Shown here piece after piece: positions 31,889-40,843 of a DNA stretch of 64,000 bases (positions within the stretch are counted from its first letter, which is position 1; every line of letters begins with the position of its first letter). The position numbers and the translations under genes were made by a program. Under the pieces are notes generated by a model, which had not been told where the DNA came from, did no database searches, and saw only the letters and a list, made by a program, of their open reading frames with translations. The stretch is taken from assembly GCF_040706615.1 (NCBI RefSeq), contig NZ_JAPDRF010000003.1, positions 620,001-684,000 of the forward strand. The letters run 5' to 3'. This stretch comes from Lentisalinibacter sediminis. Lineage in GTDB: Bacteria; Pseudomonadota; Gammaproteobacteria; Steroidobacterales; Woeseiaceae.

Positions 31889-34234
31889 ATGTCCGCCGAC
31901 GGAACGGTACTGCACAACCTGATGCACCGGCGCGTGCCGCAGATCGTCGGCATGTACATCGCGGCGTCGTGGCTGGTCATCGAGCTCGGCGACTGGGTCA
32001 CCGAGCGTTCCGCCCTGCCGCCGAGCCTGACCTCCTACGTGTTCGTCGCCATGCTCGTGATGCTGCCGGCGGTGATCCTGTTCGCCTACAACCACGGCGC
32101 ACCGGGCAAGGACCGCTGGACTCGTACTGAGCAGGTGTTCATTCCGCTGAACGCCGCGGTCGCCGTCGGCATACTCTACTTCACGGGGCCTTCGCTGCTG
32201 GTGGAGGCGGCGACAGAGACGGTGCAGGTCACGGACGAGACCGGAGCCGTCCGCGAGTTCGAGGTGGCCCGGCAGGGCTATCACCGGGAGGTCGTCGCAT
32301 TCTTCTGGGAGAATCAGTCCGGAGACAGCGAGCTGGACTGGCTGAGCTACGGCCTGCCGTTCATGCTCGCCCACGACATGAACCGGGTATCACCGGTAAT
32401 CACCGTGGAAACGCCGCTCGACTCCACCTCCATGAAGAGCGAACTCCGGGACCGCGGCTACGACACGCTGCGCGACGAGCCACCCGCACTGCGGGTACAG
32501 ATCGTGAGAGACCGCCGCAGCGCCGCGTTCGTCACCGGCAGTTTCAGGACCGACGGCGATACGCTGATCATCACAGCCACGCTGATCGACGCCGAGTCCG
32601 GCGACGAGATCGGCACCCACACGGTGTCTGCCGACGACTGGCTGGCCGGCGTCGACGACGTCAGCGAAGCCCTGCTTGATTACCTGGACGTCTCGCCGGG
32701 CGAGAACCGCAGCGACGACCCGATCGCGCAGCATCTCAGCGACTCACTCGAGGCGGTGCGTCACTACACCACCGGCCTGGTCGCGATCGGCCTGAACAAC
32801 GACTTCGAGCAGGGCATCGCCGAACTGAGCCAGGCCCTCGAGGATGACCCCAACTTCGCCGAGGCCAGCGGCGAACTCTCGGTGTCCCATTACCTGGCAG
32901 GCGACATCGAATCCGCCCGGGCAGCGGCCGCAGCGGGCCTCAGGAACAGCTACCGTCTCTCTGAGGCCAGCCGCTTCGTGCTGAGAGCCAACCGTTACGT
33001 CTTCGACGGCGATTACGAACGCGCCCTGCGGGTGCTCGACATGTGGACGGAGGTGCAGCCGAACAGCACCAAGGCCTACGAGCAGCAGGCCCGGCTGGCA
33101 CGGCTGCAGGGCGGCGACGCGGGGCTCGCGAAGGCGCGAGCCGCCTACGACCGGCTGCTGGAACTCGACCCGCTGGCAGTCGGGGTCTATCGGCAGATGG
33201 CCGGCCTGGAGCAGCAACGAGGCGACTACGAGGCAGCCGCAAATTACCTGCGGCTGTACCTGGAGAGCCGGCCGGACAGCGCCGGCGCCCACCAGCAGCT
33301 GGCCGCCGTCTACCAGGCTGCCGGCGAGCTCGACAAGGCCCGGGCATCGCTCGAGGATGCCGCCGTGCTGGCGGACGACCCCCGCGCCTCGGAGCTGGCG
33401 CTGGCCCGCATCGAGGCGGCCCGGGGCGACTACGCCGCGGCGGAACAGCGTCTCGCCGCGCAACTGGGCGACTCGCTCAACCCGGAACAGCGGGTCGAAG
33501 TGCTCAGCGCCCAGACGGAGATCGCGCTGGTGCGCGGGCAGATCGAACGTGCGCTGGCGCTGCACGCGGAGATCATCGAACTCAGCAGGACATTCGTGCC
33601 GCCGATGGTGCGCCTGATCAACCTGGAGAACCAGCGCTCCAGCCTGCTGCTGCTGCTCGGACGGTTCGACGAGGCGCTCGCGAACGCCGACGCGATTTCC
33701 GCACAGCTGCAGCCGCCCTTCGACTCGTTCATGAACTTTACCTACACGGAAATCCACGCGCGCACCGACGACCGCGAGGCGTTCCGGGAGCGTGCGGCGA
33801 TGAGCCGGCAGTCGATAGGCCAGTACCCCGAGGTCTTCAAGTCGTTCATCGCCACCGAGACCGCGAAGATCGCGATCTGGGACGGAGACTTCGAGACGGC
33901 CATCAGGGAAGTGGACCGCGCGCGGGAACTGCTGGACAAGTCCATCCTGCAGGTGCTGGTCGGCAACCTCAGTTCGTCGTCGGTCTACGTCGCCATCGCG
34001 GAGCTGTACCTGGAGGCTGGTGCGCCGGATAAGGCGCGCAACGTACTCGAACGAGTGCTGAAGGTATTCCCTGCCTACGGTTTCGCCAAACTGACGCTCG
34101 CCAAGCTCCATATCGGCGAAGGTGACCCGGCGACCGCGAGGCCTCTGTTGAAATCCGCGCTCGAAGTCTGGTCGGCTGCCGATGCCGACTACGTGCACCG
34201 GCAGGAAGCGGAGGAGTTGCTGGCTGCGCTGTGA
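31889..34234 (+). CDS. Membrane-anchored TPR protein with FlgO/TolB-like N-terminal domain
   Basis: The 781-residue protein opens with an amphipathic start and three hydrophobic segments (about 18-35, 47-68 and 86-104). A putative TolB/FlgO-like alpha-beta domain follows (about 130-290; the start is FFWENQSGDSELDWLSYGLP), then a long TPR solenoid to the end (YRQMAGLEQQRGDYEAAANY and others). This layout matches the C-terminal halves of CadC- or adenylate-cyclase-type TPR regulators, but there is no DNA-binding or cyclase domain. Its partner is unknown. AGGGATCGG lies before the ATG at 31889. Composition returns to high GC, so it is not part of the SOD insert. Confidence 0.75.
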   Translation: MSADGTVLHNLMHRRVPQIVGMYIAASWLVIELGDWVTERSALPPSLTSYVFVAMLVMLPAVILFAYNHGAPGKDRWTRTEQVFIPLNAAVAVGILYFTGPSLLVEAATETVQVTDETGAVREFEVARQGYHREVVAFFWENQSGDSELDWLSYGLPFMLAHDMNRVSPVITVETPLDSTSMKSELRDRGYDTLRDEPPALRVQIVRDRRSAAFVTGSFRTDGDTLIITATLIDAESGDEIGTHTVSADDWLAGVDDVSEALLDYLDVSPGENRSDDPIAQHLSDSLEAVRHYTTGLVAIGLNNDFEQGIAELSQALEDDPNFAEASGELSVSHYLAGDIESARAAAAAGLRNSYRLSEASRFVLRANRYVFDGDYERALRVLDMWTEVQPNSTKAYEQQARLARLQGGDAGLAKARAAYDRLLELDPLAVGVYRQMAGLEQQRGDYEAAANYLRLYLESRPDSAGAHQQLAAVYQAAGELDKARASLEDAAVLADDPRASELALARIEAARGDYAAAEQRLAAQLGDSLNPEQRVEVLSAQTEIALVRGQIERALALHAEIIELSRTFVPPMVRLINLENQRSSLLLLLGRFDEALANADAISAQLQPPFDSFMNFTYTEIHARTDDREAFRERAAMSRQSIGQYPEVFKSFIATETAKIAIWDGDFETAIREVDRARELLDKSILQVLVGNLSSSSVYVAIAELYLEAGAPDKARNVLERVLKVFPAYGFAKLTLAKLHIGEGDPATARPLLKSALEVWSAADADYVHRQEAEELLAAL

Positions 34235-34239
34235 TCCCC

Positions 34240-34365
34240 GGTGACGCTGAGCGTTCCGCGCCGCGCCACGATCACGAACTGCGCCGCGCAGTCCCGGCGT
34301 GAGGTGCGCATAGAGCAAGTTCGGCTGACCGGCCAGGCTGCACTCGACATCCCGGTCAGCCACGT
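34240..34365 (-). pseudogene. Possible cupin-domain remnant
   Basis: Read on the minus strand, this gap contains WPVSRTCSMRTSRRDCAAQF followed by VIVARRGTLSVTGD. It resembles the strand pair of small cupins, where an (A/P)RRQFVI motif precedes a GxLEV strand. The usual metal His are missing and there is no start codon with a ribosome site. It may be the decayed end of a lost gene, or chance. Confidence 0.25.
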
Positions 34366-34371
34366 GGAGCG

Positions 34372-35028
34372 ATGACCGACGGTGCTGAGACTGGCACTAT
34401 CCCGACAATGAGCCTCATCGAGATACTCGCCCTCTTCGGCATCATGGCGTCGCTTGCCGCCATACCGAGCGCCAGTGTCGCACTCGTCGTGACGCGGTCG
34501 GCGACGTTGGGTGTGGGTAATGGGGTAGCGGTTTCCGCGGGAATCGTTCTGGGTGACCTGGTCTTTATCGGGCTGGCGGTGTTCGGTCTGTCCGTACTCG
34601 CAGAGACCCTCGGCAGCCTGTTCCTGGTCATCAGGTATCTGGGGGCGATATACCTTCTCTGGCTTGGCTTTTCGCTGCTGAGGACGAAACACGGGACCAC
34701 CGTGCCGGCAAACACCGGTAACGCACGTGCAAGTCTCGCCGCCAGCGTTCTCGCGGGCTTTGCTCTGACCCTGGGAGACGTCAAGGCCATCCTGTTCTAT
34801 CTCAGCCTTTTTCCCATTTTCGTTGACTTGTCTGCGCTTCAGGCCGGAGACGTGGCGACGATCATGTGCATCACGGTCGCGAGCGTCGGCGGCGTGAAGA
34901 TGCTGTACGCGCTATCGGCGCGAAAGCTCGCGATGATGGCGAAAGAACTGAAGTTCGAGAGCGCCGCCAGGAAGACGGCGGGAACCATCATGGTCGGGGC
35001 CGGGAGCTATATCATTGCGAAAGCGTGA
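34372..35028 (+). CDS. LysE/RhtB-family amino-acid exporter
   Basis: The 218-residue inner-membrane protein has about six hydrophobic segments and the family start SLIEILALFGIMASLAAIPS, the GNGVAVSAGIVLGDL motif and YLGAIYLLWLGFSLLR. LysE/RhtB proteins export amino acids or homoserine lactones; the substrate is not readable. Two starts are possible: ATG 34372 with a very close GGAG, or ATG 34408 (MSLIE), which fits the family N-terminus better but lacks a ribosome site. Confidence 0.82.
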   Translation: MTDGAETGTIPTMSLIEILALFGIMASLAAIPSASVALVVTRSATLGVGNGVAVSAGIVLGDLVFIGLAVFGLSVLAETLGSLFLVIRYLGAIYLLWLGFSLLRTKHGTTVPANTGNARASLAASVLAGFALTLGDVKAILFYLSLFPIFVDLSALQAGDVATIMCITVASVGGVKMLYALSARKLAMMAKELKFESAARKTAGTIMVGAGSYIIAKA

Positions 35029-35078
35029 CTGTGCGCAGCGGGCGCGCCCGTCCGCGCCCTCATGCGGGGCGGATGTGA

Positions 35079-35768
35079 ATGGACGCTGAGTACAGCGCGA
35101 TAGCCCGTCGCCTCGGCATCGGATCCGTATCACTCGTCGCAGCCTTGCTTCTGATGTATGCCATCACGCTCGCTGCCGGCTTCGCTTCGCTCGAGTCCGC
35201 TGACCAGCCGATCGGCGATCCGTATTTCACGCTGCTGGAGGTTCTGATCCTCCTGATGACGCCTGCGATGGTCCTGCTGATGGTCGCGGTTCATGCTTGG
35301 GCGCCCGCGCGACGGAAGGCGCTCAGCCTCGCAGCGGCGATCTTCATGGCCATTGCGGCGGCGCTTACCTGCGCGGTGCACTTCGCGATCCTGACTCTGA
35401 GTCGGCAGGCGGAGTTTGCGGCGCACGAGACTCTGCCGCTCCTGCTCTCGTTCGAGTGGCCTTCGCTGGCATACGCCCTGGACATCCTGGCGTGGGACGT
35501 GTTCTTCGCGCTCTCGATGCTGCTCGCCTCCACCGTGTTCAGCGGGAGTCCGCTGGCGCTCTCGATCAGGGCGGCCATGCTGCTGAGCGGGGGCCTCGCC
35601 CTGGCGGGTCTGAGCGGTGTCGTGACCGGCAATATGGCGCTCCGCAACATCGGCATCGCGGGCTATGTGGGCGTGTTCTTCATCGTCGTGCTGCTGCTGG
35701 GCGGACTGTTTTACCGCAGCGTAACGGTGCAGGCCGAGGACACGCGACGGCCCGGCGCCGAAGCGTGA
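35079..35768 (+). CDS. Hypothetical polytopic membrane protein
   Basis: The 229-residue protein has about six hydrophobic segments (roughly 13-34, 50-70, 77-98, 123-146, 155-177 and 185-208) and no family motif I recognise. The ATG at 35079 follows GGGGCGGATG. Its neighbours are also small membrane proteins on the same strand, so a short operon 35079-36746 is likely. Function unknown. Confidence 0.65.
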   Translation: MDAEYSAIARRLGIGSVSLVAALLLMYAITLAAGFASLESADQPIGDPYFTLLEVLILLMTPAMVLLMVAVHAWAPARRKALSLAAAIFMAIAAALTCAVHFAILTLSRQAEFAAHETLPLLLSFEWPSLAYALDILAWDVFFALSMLLASTVFSGSPLALSIRAAMLLSGGLALAGLSGVVTGNMALRNIGIAGYVGVFFIVVLLLGGLFYRSVTVQAEDTRRPGAEA

Positions 35769-35832
35769 CGTCCTCCCGCAAGGTAAGCTGGGGCGTCCGT
35801 CCCGCTGTCGGGGCCGCTCGAGGAGACACGTC

Positions 35833-36252
35833 ATGAAAATTCTGCGCGTGATTCTTGCCGTCGCCGCCGGTGTGTTCATCGGCGGAATCGTCAACATGGC
35901 GCTGGTGATGCTGGGATCGGCGATCGTGCCGGCCCCCGCAGGCGTGGATGTCACGAATGCCGAGTCGGTCGCGGCATCCGCTCACCTGTTTCAGCCAAGG
36001 CATTTCCTGTTTCCCTTCCTCGCGCATGCCGTCGGCACGCTGGTCGGCGCCATCGCGGCGCATCTCTTCGCCGGCAACCACCGCAACGCCGCCGCGTGGG
36101 CCGTCGGCGCGGTGTTCTTCGCGGGCGGCATCGCGGCGGCGCGGATGATACCGGCACCGACCTGGTTCGTGGTCGCCGACCTCGTGCTGGCGTATTTCCC
36201 GATGGCGTTCGCGGCGACGAGGATCGGTAGCGCCGTCAAACAGGCGGTATGA
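35833..36252 (+). CDS. Hypothetical four-helix membrane protein
   Basis: The 139-residue protein begins MKILRVILAVAAGVFIGGIV and has four hydrophobic segments with PRHFLFPFLAHAVGTLVGAI in the middle. A good GAGGAG lies upstream. Similar short proteins are widespread and uncharacterised. Its stop overlaps the ATG of the RDD gene (ATGA), so the two are cotranslated and may form one membrane complex. Confidence 0.72.
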   Translation: MKILRVILAVAAGVFIGGIVNMALVMLGSAIVPAPAGVDVTNAESVAASAHLFQPRHFLFPFLAHAVGTLVGAIAAHLFAGNHRNAAAWAVGAVFFAGGIAAARMIPAPTWFVVADLVLAYFPMAFAATRIGSAVKQAV

Positions 36253-36746
36253 CTGCACGCCGCCGCGTCCTCGCCTTCGCGGTCGACTGGCTGGTCGTGG
36301 TCATGTGGGCCGGCGCCCTGTTCGGCGCGGTCATGGTCGCGAGCGATTTCGCGCCGCCGCGCCCGGCCGATCCCTGGGCCGCCCAGATGATCGGCTTCGT
36401 CACGATGACACTCCCGGTAACGCTCTACTTCGCCCTGTGCGAGAGCTCGCCGATGCAGGCGACCCTCGGCAAACGCGCGCTCGGGCTGCGGGTGGAGAGC
36501 GGGTCCGGCAAGCGGCTCTCCGTCGGCGCGGCCCTGCTCCGCAACGCCGCCAAGTTCGCGCCCTGGGAGTTCGGTCATACCGTGGCGCAACAGGCCGTCT
36601 ATTCCGGGGAAGGCGGCTTCCCGGCCTGGGTGTGGGTGCCGGCTGCCGTGGCAGTGGCCGGGCCCGTCTGGTGGCTGGTCACGCTGTCGACCAGCGGACG
36701 CACGCCCTATGACCGCTGGTCCGGCGCGCGGGTGTTGCCACGGTAA
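36249..36746 (+). CDS. RDD-family membrane protein
   Basis: This 165-residue protein has the RDD features: RRRVLAFAVDWLVVV with Arg and Asp in the first helix, SPMQATLGKRALGLRVESGS between helices, and a final PYDRWSGARVL. RDD proteins are poorly understood; some affect ion homeostasis or transport. It overlaps the preceding membrane gene by 4 bases. No gene follows for 154 bp. Confidence 0.82.
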   Translation: MTARRRVLAFAVDWLVVVMWAGALFGAVMVASDFAPPRPADPWAAQMIGFVTMTLPVTLYFALCESSPMQATLGKRALGLRVESGSGKRLSVGAALLRNAAKFAPWEFGHTVAQQAVYSGEGGFPAWVWVPAAVAVAGPVWWLVTLSTSGRTPYDRWSGARVLPR

Positions 36747-36900
36747 CCGCTCACTGGCCGCCGTTCGCCGGGGACAAACGGATCCTCCTGACCTCCGGTA
36801 ACGGTCCGGCCTGTCCGCAACGGGGTATACTCGGGCACACGCGGCACCTGATCGCTCAGGCGCCGGGCAAAATAATCAACAACAAACAGGGACTAATCCT

Positions 36901-37683
36901 ATGCATATTCGCAAGTTATCGCCGGCGGTATTGCTGGCTTTCGCCTTCGCCCTGCCGCTATCCGTAGCGGCAGACAATCACGAATCACCGCCGCCGCTGA
37001 CCGATGTCTGGATCATGGTGCCGAAGCAGGGAATGGAAACGAAATTCGAGGCGGCTCTCAAGGCCCATGCACAGTATCGCGTGGACCAGGGTGAGTCCGC
37101 CGAGTGGACGATCTATACGCCCGTCGTCGGCGACAAGATGAACATGTACCAGATCCGCTCCTGTTGCCACGACTATGCCGGCATCGACACGATCAACGCC
37201 GAGGCGATGGAGAAGGGCCTGTCGGCGCACTGGAACAAGAACGTGCACCAGTACGTGGACCACTATCACCACTACCTCGAGCGCAACGACTGGGAACACA
37301 GCCACATGCCCGAGGACGCCGGCCCATTCCGCTACTATTGGGTCACCAGCTGGAAGTGGAAAGTCGGCGCGGGCCAGGGTCCGGACGATGCTCGCAAGCG
37401 CTTCAGTACCATCGCAAAAGAACAGGGCTGGGCCGATGAGGATCATCAATGGCTCTGGCTGTCGCGGATCGGCGGTGAACCGACTCTGATGCTGGTCACC
37501 CCCGCGGAGAACTGGGCGGATATGGAACCGTCGGATCCGTCCTTCTACGAGTTCCTGGCCGGGAAATTGGGCTCGTCGGAGGCCGCCGACGCTCTGTTTG
37601 CCGAGTTCGAGTCGGGATTCACCGATTCCAGCGATACGGTCTGGATGGAACGCGATGATCTGAGTGCATCTGCCGAGGACTGA
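36901..37683 (+). CDS. Secreted His-rich protein, possible tandem dimeric alpha/beta-barrel domains
   Basis: The 260-residue precursor has a clear signal peptide (MHIRKLSPAVLLAFAFALPL, cut near SVAA-DN). The mature part seems to hold two related halves, starting DVWIMVPKQGMETKFEAALK and FRYYWVTSWKWKVGAGQGPD, each like an antibiotic-biosynthesis-monooxygenase (ABM) half-barrel. Between them is HQYVDHYHHYLERNDWEHSH, with seven His, and a Cys-Cys pair (RSCCHDYAG) lies just before. Metal or haem binding is possible but not shown. GGGACT lies upstream of the ATG. The surrounding 154-bp and 129-bp gaps suggest a single-gene transcript. Confidence 0.7.
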   Translation: MHIRKLSPAVLLAFAFALPLSVAADNHESPPPLTDVWIMVPKQGMETKFEAALKAHAQYRVDQGESAEWTIYTPVVGDKMNMYQIRSCCHDYAGIDTINAEAMEKGLSAHWNKNVHQYVDHYHHYLERNDWEHSHMPEDAGPFRYYWVTSWKWKVGAGQGPDDARKRFSTIAKEQGWADEDHQWLWLSRIGGEPTLMLVTPAENWADMEPSDPSFYEFLAGKLGSSEAADALFAEFESGFTDSSDTVWMERDDLSASAED

Positions 37684-37812
37684 TCGACCGGACTGACCAA
37701 TCCACTGGCATCGCCGGGAGCCCGTACCGTGCCGTGACGCAACATACGGCAATCCACGCGGTACCGCTCCCGGCGAGTCTACCTTGGGAGCCGACAGCGA
37801 GGCCATGTTCGA

Positions 37813-38325
37813 GTGACGAGGCCGGACGACAGGATACTGATCTTCGGCAACTCCGGCTCCGGCAAGTCGACGCTGGCCCGGCAGCTGGCCGATGAGGGGG
37901 GCCTGGCGCATCTGGACCTGGACACCCTCGCCTGGCTGCCGGAGCCTCCCCCGCGGCGGGCGCCACTCGCGGATTCTGCTCGGCAGATCGAGGCATTCAT
38001 CGGCCGTCATGCCGGCTGGGTCATCGAGGGCTGTTATACGGACCTGCTGGAGGTGGCCGCACCGTTCGCCGCCAGGGCGGTGTTCCTGAACCTCGACGTG
38101 GAGCGGTGCGTGGCCAATGCGAGGAATCGCCCGTGGGAGCCGCACAAGTACGAGAGCAAGGCAGCGCAGGATGCGAACCTCGACATGCTGATCGGCTGGA
38201 TCCGGGACTACACCGAACGGGACGACGTGTTCTCCTACCGCGCGCATCGGGATTTCTACGAACGCTTCGCCGGCGAGAAGCGGATGTATACCGACAATCT
38301 GCGACGGGACTTGCCGCAACCGTAG
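37813..38325 (+). CDS. P-loop kinase of the adenylate-kinase-like/topology-modulation type
   Basis: The 170-residue protein has a Walker A loop ILIFGNSGSGKSTLARQLA (about residues 8-26). HLDLDTLAWLP, WVIEGCYTDLLEVAAPFAAR and VFLNLDVERCVANARNR are typical of the small adenylate-kinase-like nucleotide kinases often called topology modulation proteins. The phosphate acceptor is unknown. It starts with GTG at 37813 and ends 4 bp before the next gene. Confidence 0.78.
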   Translation: MTRPDDRILIFGNSGSGKSTLARQLADEGGLAHLDLDTLAWLPEPPPRRAPLADSARQIEAFIGRHAGWVIEGCYTDLLEVAAPFAARAVFLNLDVERCVANARNRPWEPHKYESKAAQDANLDMLIGWIRDYTERDDVFSYRAHRDFYERFAGEKRMYTDNLRRDLPQP

Positions 38326-38329
38326 GCTG

Positions 38330-38917
38330 ATGACTACCCGCAACTATCGGATTATCGCCGTCGCGGTCCTCGGGATATCCCCGGGCCTGCTGATCGCGCC
38401 GCCGCAGCCGACGGCAGCCGGCGAAGCGGACAAGACGGTCACTGCCGAGCGTTCCTACCAGCGCTGGAGCCGTGCGTATCAGCTCAGGCCCCGACGCCCC
38501 ACGGACCCGCTGCGCGAAACGAACATCTCGGACAACGAGGTGCGGCAGATCGAGCAGGCGACGAGGGCGGTCTTCCCGACCGCACTCGTCAACATCTCCG
38601 GCGTCACCAGCGGGTGTCCGTGCGAGGACGGACCGGACTGCACCGACCAGGTCTGGGTCGTGGCATGGCACTCGGAGGAGTCTCACGGCCTGAAGCTTTC
38701 CCTGATCGGCGGAGAATGGGTCATCGGCCCCGTTCAGCGCTGGTGGCTGCAGTACGAGTCACTGGGAGACCGATACGATGCACTCGGCGCGCTCGACACC
38801 GAGGAGAAGTGGGCCGCCGCGCGCGGCCTCATGCGGGAGCGCATGAGCCTGATCGAATCCTTCCCCGAGTGCGAACCCGGACCGGCTCGGGCCGGGGAAC
38901 AAGATGACCGGGGATAG
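38330..38917 (+). CDS. Hypothetical exported protein
   Basis: This 195-residue protein has a hydrophobic N-terminal stretch (YRIIAVAVLGISPGLLIAPP), probably a signal sequence or anchor. The body contains SGCPCEDGPDCTDQVWVVAW with three Cys, which could form disulfides in the periplasm, and an acidic C-terminus. I do not recognise the family. The gene follows the P-loop kinase by 4 bp and overlaps the DUF167 gene by 14 bp. Confidence 0.6.
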   Translation: MTTRNYRIIAVAVLGISPGLLIAPPQPTAAGEADKTVTAERSYQRWSRAYQLRPRRPTDPLRETNISDNEVRQIEQATRAVFPTALVNISGVTSGCPCEDGPDCTDQVWVVAWHSEESHGLKLSLIGGEWVIGPVQRWWLQYESLGDRYDALGALDTEEKWAAARGLMRERMSLIESFPECEPGPARAGEQDDRG

Positions 38918-39194
38918 CGCGAACCGGGTGCGACTCAGGCTGAAGGTGGTACCCGGCGCCAGCAGCGCGGGCGTCGTCGGCTGGCTGGGTCCGGTGCTTA
39001 AAGTCCGCGTGACGGCACCGCCCGAGAAGGGCAAGGCGAATGCCGCCGTGACCGCACTGCTCGCCGCGCAACTCGGCCTGCCCCCGGCCGGCCTCAGGAT
39101 CGTGTCGGGTGGCGGCTCGCCGAGCAAGGTCGTCGAGATCGAGGGGGCGAGCGAGGCGGATGTCCTGCGGCAGCTCGGCAAGGCCGGCGACTGA
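38904..39194 (+). CDS. DUF167/YggU-family protein
   Basis: The 96-residue protein matches the YggU fold: RLRLKVVPGASSAGVVGWLG, then VRVTAPPEKGKANAAVTALL and IVSGGGSPSKVVEIEG. The family is conserved and small, and its function is unknown. It begins inside the end of the preceding gene and is convergent with rsgA, whose stop lies 8 bp away. Confidence 0.88.
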   Translation: MTGDSANRVRLRLKVVPGASSAGVVGWLGPVLKVRVTAPPEKGKANAAVTALLAAQLGLPPAGLRIVSGGGSPSKVVEIEGASEADVLRQLGKAGD

Positions 39195-39202
39195 GCAGCC
39201 GT

Positions 39203-40261
39203 TCAGTCGGGCTCGCCCCGTTTCCGCTTCAGCGCCGTGACCTGCCTGACCTGTTTGGCGAATTCCCGGTCACTGCGCCGAGTCTCCGCGAGCGTAGCCG
39301 TGTGGCGTGCGCTCTCGCGCTGCAGTTTCCGGTAGTTCTCCAGCCGGCGCTCGTCCAGCTGCCCGGCCGCGATCGCGTCACGCACTGCGCAGCCGGGTTC
39401 CGACCCGTGGCTGCAGTCGGCGAACCGGCATTGCCGGGCCAGCGACTCGATTTCCTCGAACACCGCGCCCAGCGCGCCACCGACGTCGGCGACCTTCAGC
39501 TCTCTCATGCCTGGCACGTCGATCACGACGCCTCCGTCCGGCAGCCGATACAGCGACCGGGAGGTTGTCGTATGACGCCCCTTCTTGTCGTCTTCACGGA
39601 TGGTTGCCGTCGCCGCCACACCCCCGCCCATGAGCGTGTTCAGTATCGTCGTCTTGCCGACACCGGACGATCCCACCAGCGCCACCGTCGTCCCCGGCTC
39701 GATCCAGGCACGGAGTTCGCCGAAGGATGCTGCATCCAGCGCGTTCAGCGTGACGACGGGGATGCCCGCCTGCACGCTCCGGGCCCGGACCGCGTAGGAA
39801 TCCGCATCCTCCGCGAGGTCCGTCTTGGTCAGCACGACGACGGGCTGCACGCCGGCCTCCCTGGCGAGCGCCAGATAGCGCTCCAGGCGTGATTCCCTGA
39901 ACTCTTCGTTGCAGGAACTGACGACGAACAGGATGTCGACGTTCGCGGCGATCAGCTGCAGCTCGGCCTTTGCGCCAGCGGCGACGCGCCGGAAGAGGCT
40001 CTTGCGCTCCAGCACGCGGTCGATCCTCGATCCGCCGCCGGAGAGCACGACCCAGTCCCCGACGGTCGGCCGGTCCTCCGGTGGAGCCGACGGGTAGTCG
40101 GCGGGCAGCGGCAGCGTCTTCTCGCCGGCACCGTCCACGACTCGGAGCACCGACCGCTGCACCTGAGAGACCCGCGCGATGCGGCCATCCTCCAGTTCCT
40201 CCACCGTCGTGTGGGCGACGAAGAAGGGGGTCAGGCCGAGGTTCTGCAATTCGCTGTTCAT
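39203..40261 (-). CDS. rsgA: Small ribosomal subunit biogenesis GTPase RsgA
   Basis: RsgA is a circularly permuted GTPase that matures the 30S subunit. The N-terminal OB domain (residues 40-100) is followed by the permuted G motifs: G4 LTKTD, G1 LVGSSGVGKTTILN and G3 DVPGMREL, where Val replaces the usual Thr of DTPG. The C-terminal zinc site is CRFADCSHGSEPGC. At 352 residues it has the expected length. It is divergent from the GNAT gene, convergent with DUF167, and sits alone among accessory genes; the more common orn/psd neighbours are absent. Confidence 0.93.
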   Translation of the reverse strand: MNSELQNLGLTPFFVAHTTVEELEDGRIARVSQVQRSVLRVVDGAGEKTLPLPADYPSAPPEDRPTVGDWVVLSGGGSRIDRVLERKSLFRRVAAGAKAELQLIAANVDILFVVSSCNEEFRESRLERYLALAREAGVQPVVVLTKTDLAEDADSYAVRARSVQAGIPVVTLNALDAASFGELRAWIEPGTTVALVGSSGVGKTTILNTLMGGGVAATATIREDDKKGRHTTTSRSLYRLPDGGVVIDVPGMRELKVADVGGALGAVFEEIESLARQCRFADCSHGSEPGCAVRDAIAAGQLDERRLENYRKLQRESARHTATLAETRRSDREFAKQVRQVTALKRKRGEPD

Positions 40262-40331
40262 GGGAAGTCCCGGGATAATGGCGGCATATTAGCGCTTGTG
40301 CGATGCTCCCGACACACAGGCCGGGGACCCG

Positions 40332-40814
40332 ATGATCGAATTCAGAGACCTGCGCGCATCGGACCAGTCGGCCCTCTGGGACTGGCTGCACATCGCTTTG
40401 TGGGACCCGCCGCCGGCCGGCCTGCGGCCCAGCGAGGTGCTCGACGATCCCGGCGTGCGCATCTACGCCGAAGACTGGGGGCAACCGACCACCGATATCG
40501 GCGTCGTCGCGGTGGTGGACGGCAGCGACGCCGGCGCCTGCTGGATGCGCGTGCTGCCCGAGGGCGTCGGCCTGGCTTCCATCGACGACACGACGCCGCA
40601 GCTCGGCATCGCGCTCGAACCGCCGTATCAGGGCCGAGGCCTCGGTGAGCCGCTCATGCGCGAAGCACTCGGCCGCGCGTGGCGAGCGGGCCACGAAAAG
40701 GTATCCCTGACCGTGCATCCCGAAAACCCGGCCATCCCGCTCTACGAGCGCTGCGGCTTCGAGAAGGTCGAGATCCGCCGCGGCTATCACCTCATGGTCG
40801 TGACCCGGCCGTAG
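40332..40814 (+). CDS. GNAT-family N-acetyltransferase
   Basis: This is a 160-residue acetyl-CoA-dependent transferase. The CoA-binding loop is LEPPYQGRGLGEPLMREALG, and the end of the domain has VHPENPAIPLYERCGFEKVE, both classic GNAT features. The ATG at 40332 is chosen over a frame opening at 40296 because it begins the fold (MIEFRDLRASD). The substrate cannot be inferred. The next gene, a GFA-type enzyme, follows after 29 bp. Confidence 0.85.
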   Translation: MIEFRDLRASDQSALWDWLHIALWDPPPAGLRPSEVLDDPGVRIYAEDWGQPTTDIGVVAVVDGSDAGACWMRVLPEGVGLASIDDTTPQLGIALEPPYQGRGLGEPLMREALGRAWRAGHEKVSLTVHPENPAIPLYERCGFEKVEIRRGYHLMVVTRP

Positions 40815-40843
40815 TCACGTCATCACCAATGGAGGAGTCCATC

